Shown: one piece after another, positions 60,601 to 64,000 of the stretch | How positions within the stretch are numbered: the stretch's first letter is position 1 | How the letters are laid out: every line of letters begins with the position of its first letter | Assembly (NCBI GenBank): GCA_019009955.1 | Contig: CM032230.1 | Coordinates: 33,510,001-33,574,000, forward strand | Direction of reading: 5' to 3' | Origin: Riptortus pedestris | Taxonomy: Eukaryota > Arthropoda > Insecta > Hemiptera > Alydidae | DNA: 64,000 nucleotides | Program-made: the position numbers and the translations under genes | Notes under the pieces: model-generated | What the model was told of the DNA's origin: nothing | The model's database searches: none | Seen by the model: the letters and a program-made list of their open reading frames with translations, nothing else

Positions 60601-62374
60601 TGTCCAAAACAGAGTAGCTTACCCACGCAGCACTTCTCTAATGGCGTTTTTTCAGCTTTGTCGTGGTGACGACTTTGCTAAAACTTTGCTTTACGAGGAT
60701 GTGCCAAGTTATTACACCTACGATAAGCAGAGGGGTGTCTTTCAAAGAAGGAAACGAGGGTCACCAGTTGAGGGTTATCCTGGTATAAGAAAAGAACATG
60801 TAATAGGGCGTGTCTATACCATTCACCCCAATAATAGCGAATGCTATTACCTCAGAATGTTGCTCTATAAAGTAAAAGGACCAACTTCCTTCCAAACATT
60901 AAAAACTGTGAATGGTATAGTCCAGCCGAGTTATCAGGCAGCTTGCAAAGCACTAGGTTTGCTGGAGGACGATTCCCATTGGGAAGACACATTGAGAGAG
61001 GCTTGCATGTGTCAGAGTCCATCAAGCCTCAGGCAGCTCTTCTCTATCATGCTGGTGTTTTGCAACCTTTCTGATCCTCTTCAATTATGGGCTAAATTCA
61101 AAGAACAATTTTCCGAGGATATAATCAGAGACCTAGGTCGAAATTTCCCTGACATTAATATTGAATTTAATAGTGAAATTGAGAACAGGTCTCTGCTGTT
61201 AATCAATGACATAGTTTCTACAATTGGAGGATTGTCTTTAGATAATTATGGGCTTCCCAAACCCCACAATGCTCGGGGAAGTATGCTAAACCATGATTTT
61301 CTAAGAGAAACCTCCTACGATCTCAATGAGTTAAATAATTATGTTAACACATATGAACCTAAACTTATAGAAGAGCAAAGGACTGCGTACAATATCATCC
61401 TAAACAGTGTGAACTTAAATGAAGGCAGATTGTTTTTCCTGGACGCACCTGGTGGTACAGGAAAAACATTCTTAATCAATTTGATTTTGTCCAAAATCAG
61501 ATTTAATGGTAAGATTGCTTTAGCCGTTGCTTCGTCTGGAATTGCTGCTACACTAATCCCAGGTGGTAGAACAGCACATTCTATGTTTAAGATTCCTTTC
61601 GAAATCGACCACATAGAAAGTCCTGTTTGTAATATATCAAGGAACAGCAACGTGGCTAAAGTTTTGAAAGAATGTGTACTTATAATATGGGACGAGTGTA
61701 CCATGGCCAATAAAAAAGCAGTCGAAGCATTAGACAGAACGCTGAGGGACATTAGGAACAACAATAGTGTCATGGGAGGAATAACTGTGCTGTTCTCCGG
61801 AGACTTCCGCCAGACGCTGCCTGTTGTTCCTAGGGGAACCAGGGCTGATGAAGTCAATGCTTCGCTGAAAAGGTCTCTTCTTTGGGCTCATGTTCAGAAA
61901 TTAACTTTGAAAACAAACATGAGGGCTCGCCTAGGAAATGATAAAAACAGTGAGGAATTTTCTAATTTATTACTAAATATAGGAGATGGTGCGTTAATCG
62001 AAGTAGACAATGAAATTACTCTTCCAGAGGATTTATACAAACCAATTGCTAATATGGAAGATCTAATTTCATCAGTCTATCCAGCTTCCAAAATAGAGGA
62101 GATGCCAATATCGTGGCTTTGTGAAAGGGCAATATTGACTCCTAAAAATGATTTAGCAGCATCAATCAATTCGGCGATCCTAGACCTTCTCCAGAGTGAC
62201 GAGGTAGTATACTCCTCAGTGGATACTGTAGTCAATCAAGACGATTCAGTACACTATCCTACTGAGTTCTTGAATTCCGTCACTGCTCCTGGGCTGCCCG
62301 CTCACAAGCTTTCATTGAAAGTAGGAGCACCAATAATGCTTTTGAGAAATTTTAAATGCTCCCAAACTCTGTAA
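57680..62374 (+). CDS. Helitron RepHel (rolling-circle replicase/helicase), broken by frameshift
   Basis: The Met at 57680 opens MPRPKRSNLSKQSTRAKRMK, a typical start, after an A-run. Residues about 33-290 are a charged repeat region with 23-residue units (ARLSSQRVRQACL...) encoded by 69-bp tandem repeats, probably coiled coil. A zinc-binding-like motif follows (C326xxC329, C342C343). The Rep domain has the HUH site LPHAHILLWL (H763, H765) and the tyrosine pair KYICKY (Y902, Y906) for nicking and strand transfer. The helicase is Pif1-like (SF1): Walker A GGTGKT (K1262), Walker B IIWDEC (D1338 E1339), GDFRQTLPV. The frame stops at 62374 inside the LCNGTRLRV motif, leaving motifs V-VI in another frame. 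The protein would cut and unwind Helitron DNA in the nucleus. As written it lacks the last helicase motifs. Confidence 0.95.
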   Translation: MPRPKRSNLSKQSTRAKRMKISRQNETDSSKEERLSAQRDRQSCSRSDETASQREERLNSQRARQSGYRAIESLAKHDARLSSQRVRQACLRVDESLEEREARLSSQRVRQACLRAEESLEEREARLSSQRVRQACLIADESEEEHAARISSQRVRQACLRSLETESEHEERVRAQKHRQASLRAAESDEQREARLEADCSRHAEIRSLEDAQGRENRHEARRIKYFHNSEIHTKNLEKERQRINNIRDSENSNERLDRLESDRERHIVIRETEDENARRSRLLADRIRHATASRQWEHKINSGFSYEPSIDYISQSNIGSMNKICSHCNALKWKNEPKGLCCSFGKVKLSPILAPPEPLNSLIIGQHPDSKHFLNHARQYNNLFQMTSFGASEIFESNYMPTFKIQGQVYHLIGSLLPETNHEPQFLQIYFISDYKAQVDKRLEYANNLKSSLVDSLQSMLHECNPYIHSFKSALQSISPDRMDDYKIVINADRRPSTEHRGRYNAPHVDEVAVLMIDEACGKRDIVLRTHQGELKRIAETHRSYDALQYPLMFCRGEDGYNLLVYQNNPSTDEENSEKKVSALQFYCYRLMIRPGQFNIIHYFKNLTNQFLVDMYAKVETERLQFIRNNQTKLRVEQYVHLKDALQQGDENPENLGRLVILPSSFTGSPRYMHERTQDAFCYVRKYSRPDLFITITTNPKWDEIKNELFPGQIPQDRHDLISRVFHLKLKLLIDLLTQEQIFGKTRCYMYSVEWQKRGLPHAHILLWLEDKIRPNQIDQCLRAEFPNPEEDPELHEIVKSHMIHGPCGLLNMQSPCMKEGKCTKRYPRSFIQETLTGEDGYPTYRRRGPDSGGFTTQLQMNKQTVVVDNRWVVPYSPVLLRTFKTHINVEFCSSVKSIKYICKYVNKGSDQACFAVQNECDEVLKYQSGRYISTSEAIWRLLSFPIHERYPPVIHLDVHLENGQRVYFKPENVQNRVAYPRSTSLMAFFQLCRGDDFAKTLLYEDVPSYYTYDKQRGVFQRRKRGSPVEGYPGIRKEHVIGRVYTIHPNNSECYYLRMLLYKVKGPTSFQTLKTVNGIVQPSYQAACKALGLLEDDSHWEDTLREACMCQSPSSLRQLFSIMLVFCNLSDPLQLWAKFKEQFSEDIIRDLGRNFPDINIEFNSEIENRSLLLINDIVSTIGGLSLDNYGLPKPHNARGSMLNHDFLRETSYDLNELNNYVNTYEPKLIEEQRTAYNIILNSVNLNEGRLFFLDAPGGTGKTFLINLILSKIRFNGKIALAVASSGIAATLIPGGRTAHSMFKIPFEIDHIESPVCNISRNSNVAKVLKECVLIIWDECTMANKKAVEALDRTLRDIRNNNSVMGGITVLFSGDFRQTLPVVPRGTRADEVNASLKRSLLWAHVQKLTLKTNMRARLGNDKNSEEFSNLLLNIGDGALIEVDNEITLPEDLYKPIANMEDLISSVYPASKIEEMPISWLCERAILTPKNDLAASINSAILDLLQSDEVVYSSVDTVVNQDDSVHYPTEFLNSVTAPGLPAHKLSLKVGAPIMLLRNFKCSQTL

Positions 62375-62726
62375 TGGTACAAGACTTAGAGTAGTTAGGC
62401 TTTATAAGAATTTGATTGAGGCAACCATCATGACTGGGTGTGGAAAAGGAGAAGTAGTTTTGATTCCTAGAATTCCAATCATTCCGTCCAACTACCCGTT
62501 CCAATTCAGACGCTTACAATTTCCAGTGTCTGTTTGTTTTGCTATGACAATAAACAAATCTCAAGGGCAGACACTGAAAATAGCAGGCGTCGATTTGAGG
62601 AACAGCTGCTTTTCCCATGGACAACTCTATGTAGCCTGTTCCAGGGTTAGTTACAGAGATAACCTTTTCATTTATGCACCAGACGGAAAAACTAAGAATA
62701 TTGTATATAAAGAAGCTTTGCTATGA
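62366..62726 (+). pseudogene. C-terminal end of RepHel helicase in shifted frame
   Basis: From about 62367 the shifted frame reads LCNGTRLRVVRLYKNLIEAT, then VLIPRIPI, FPVSVCFAMTINKSQGQTL (motif V region) and LYVACSRVSYRDNLFIYAPD (motif VI region), ending at 62726. This is the expected Pif1 C-terminus. The break lies between CSQ and LCNG. Compared with the usual SQGLCNG, two bases appear to be missing, which could be a real mutation or an assembly error. No other disabling change was seen. Confidence 0.92.
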
Positions 62727-63227
62727 ATATTTAGTTATGGAAACAAAACAGGACATAAAAAGCCATGCCACTCTGGTTTGATGGCAGGGTAAGTGATCAA
62801 CTTGACACTTTCCCTGCCGTATTGTGGAGGCATTAAAGATAACTACTTCTTTATTTAACGTAACTACTTTGAGGAATATATTGAGTGTGTATCACTGGGT
62901 ATCTTTGAGTAGATAACAGAGTGGAATAACGAGTTTCAAATTTGGACCCTATGGCATTGTATTCCAGTGCTTTACCACAGAACAACAACCACTTCGTTAT
63001 GTCACTACCTTTTATTCAAAATTTTAAAATTCTAAAAATGACCTAAACCGACATATTCGGTATGTATTTTAATATTATGCTAGATCATTATTCTGTCATA
63101 AGCCATTCCCTGGGTAAAAACAGTCACCTCATTTACCGTACCCTATGTAAATCTCTACAATTATACACACTGAAAAGTTAATTACCGTAAGCCATACCAA
63201 AACATTATCATCAGTCACCAATGATAT
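62727..63227 (+). other. Helitron 3' non-coding region
   Basis: About 500 bp between the RepHel stop and the terminal hairpin, AT-rich, with no further gene. Confidence 0.6.
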
Positions 63228-63255
63228 CCCGAGCGAAGCCGGGTACCTTAGCTAG
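63228..63255 (+). other. Helitron 3' terminus: hairpin and CTAG
   Basis: CCCGAGCGAAGCCGGG can pair as CCCG...CGGG with an inner GC/GC around GAA and one bulged base, followed by TACCTTAG and CTAG. Helitrons use such a hairpin as the replication stop signal. Other copies have G instead of the fifth base A. Confidence 0.9.
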
Positions 63256-64000
63256 TCTATATATAAAATTGTAACCTCTGTCTGTACATTGATTTTTTTC
63301 GCGAAATTTCACGATAACTTTTCGTTTCACATGTCATAGACACCATAACTGCATTTTGTTTCTTTCGTGTATGTTTGTTTGTTTGTTTGTTTATTTGTTT
63401 GTTTGTTTGTTTGTTTGTTTGTTTGTTACCTTTTCACGCATAAACGGCTGAACCGAATTTTATGAAACTTGGTATGTATATTACTACTAGCCCAACTTAG
63501 ACTTTAGGCTATATTAATATTCTCTAAGACGAACAGGAGTGGGGGTTATAAGGGAGACCTGAAATTAAAAATAGCGATATTTCGTTTCCTATTGCTTTTT
63601 CAGCAAATATGCCCATAACAAAAGTTGTTTATTTTGTAATGTAGAGTAACTTTTGTTATATGCACTTTTGCCGTATACGGAAGTATAAATGAGTTATACG
63701 CTAAAAACTATAGCGGGAGTCCACAATTTTATTTGGGACAAAAGACTCAACCGAACTAAACCAAACTCGGTATGTGAATTAGTACTAACGCCTTCATTAT
63801 AATAAGCTATACTAACATTTCTTGGGACGGGCAGGAGTGGGGGTTATAAGGAAGGCCTGAAATTAATAATAGTGATATTTCGTTTCCTATTGCATTTTCG
63901 GCAAATATGCACATAAAAAAGTTGTTTATTTTGTTATTTAGAGAAACTTTTTCATATACACTATCATCGTATACCGAAGTATAAAGGCGTTATATGCTGA
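63256..64000 (+). mobile_element. Helitron, third unit of array, cut by window end
   Basis: 5' end TCTATATATAAAATTGTAACC, (TTTG)n run at 63369-63427, and 300-bp modules with 'GGAGTGGGGGTTATAA' near 63536 and 63834. It is almost identical to 54087 onward and closer to it than to the middle unit. The rest lies beyond the window. Confidence 0.9.

Larger units (their letters stand above)
55430..63255 (+). mobile_element. Autonomous-type Helitron (7.8 kb), middle unit of array
   Basis: The 5' end TATATATATAAAATTGTAACC directly follows the CTAG of the previous unit (the initial TC is missing or altered). The 3' end has hairpin CCCGAGCGAAGCCGGG (63228-63243), TACCTTAG and CTAG (63252-63255), with the next unit beginning TC at 63256. 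In order it holds the (TTTG)n run, two 300-bp modules (about 55700-56200), 1.4 kb of AT-rich leader, a 30-bp minisatellite, the RepHel gene, and about 530 bp of 3' sequence. Confidence 0.92.

Noticed and set aside
61339..61857. 172-codon antisense frame inside the RepHel gene, and similar ones at 60170-60466 and 58615-58824
   Set aside because: They are shadows of the well-supported plus-strand helicase gene.

Overview
The window is nuclear DNA of an invertebrate animal. It is AT-rich, contains many (TA)n arrays, has a eukaryotic tRNA-His gene with internal A and B boxes, and is packed with animal-type transposons (Helitron, non-LTR retrotransposons, LTR-like elements, tRNA-derived SINEs, a palindromic MITE). 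An arthropod seems most likely to me from the look of the Helitron and LINE proteins, but I cannot exclude a mollusc or another phylum. No intact host protein gene is visible. The only host gene called with confidence is tRNA-His(GTG) at 7472-7543.

Layout. Across about 0.5-53 kb one family of roughly 1-kb non-autonomous elements recurs about 25 times in both orientations. One end carries a 20-bp palindrome, the other a 6-bp-stem hairpin followed by GACGGAC, and a (TA)n array sits inside the element near the palindrome end. I call it HINE-like (Helentron-associated-like), because its architecture recalls rolling-circle derivatives such as DINE-1; this is inference. Between the copies lie tRNA-derived SINEs (5.2, 16.9, 17.2, 17.6, 19.2, 47.2, 48.6 kb), a 243-bp palindromic MITE with TA target duplications (18.87 kb), a 46-bp minisatellite of about 28 copies (25.06-26.33 kb), two LTR-like units (27.1 and 33.9 kb), and relics of at least three LINE types: an RNase H-type LINE at 11.3 and 33.2-35.9 kb, a restriction-like-endonuclease tail at 30.2-30.75 kb, and a PHD-finger ORF1 at 52.6 kb. 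A GC-richer stretch at 26.47-26.79 kb has an X-box and clustered SOX, GATA and homeodomain-type sites and could be a host regulatory element.

The right end is a head-to-tail Helitron array: a 1.34-kb non-autonomous unit (54087-55429), a 7.8-kb autonomous unit (55430-63255), and the start of a third unit (63256 to the window end). The middle unit encodes a RepHel protein with a zinc-finger-like motif, an HUH site, two catalytic tyrosines and a Pif1-type helicase. It is interrupted by one frameshift near 62365, so this copy is probably dead or nearly so. Two more short Helitrons with the same ends lie at 30929-32238 (+) and 34566-35666 (-).

Nesting. Helitrons and LTR-like units repeatedly sit inside (TA)n arrays that are themselves parts of older elements. 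The Helitron at 30929 splits a HINE-like copy at its TA array. At 33.2-35.9 kb an LTR-like unit and a Helitron both lie in a TA tract within one RNase H LINE. This gives a readable relative chronology: LINE and HINE-like copies first, then TA expansion, then LTR and Helitron insertions.
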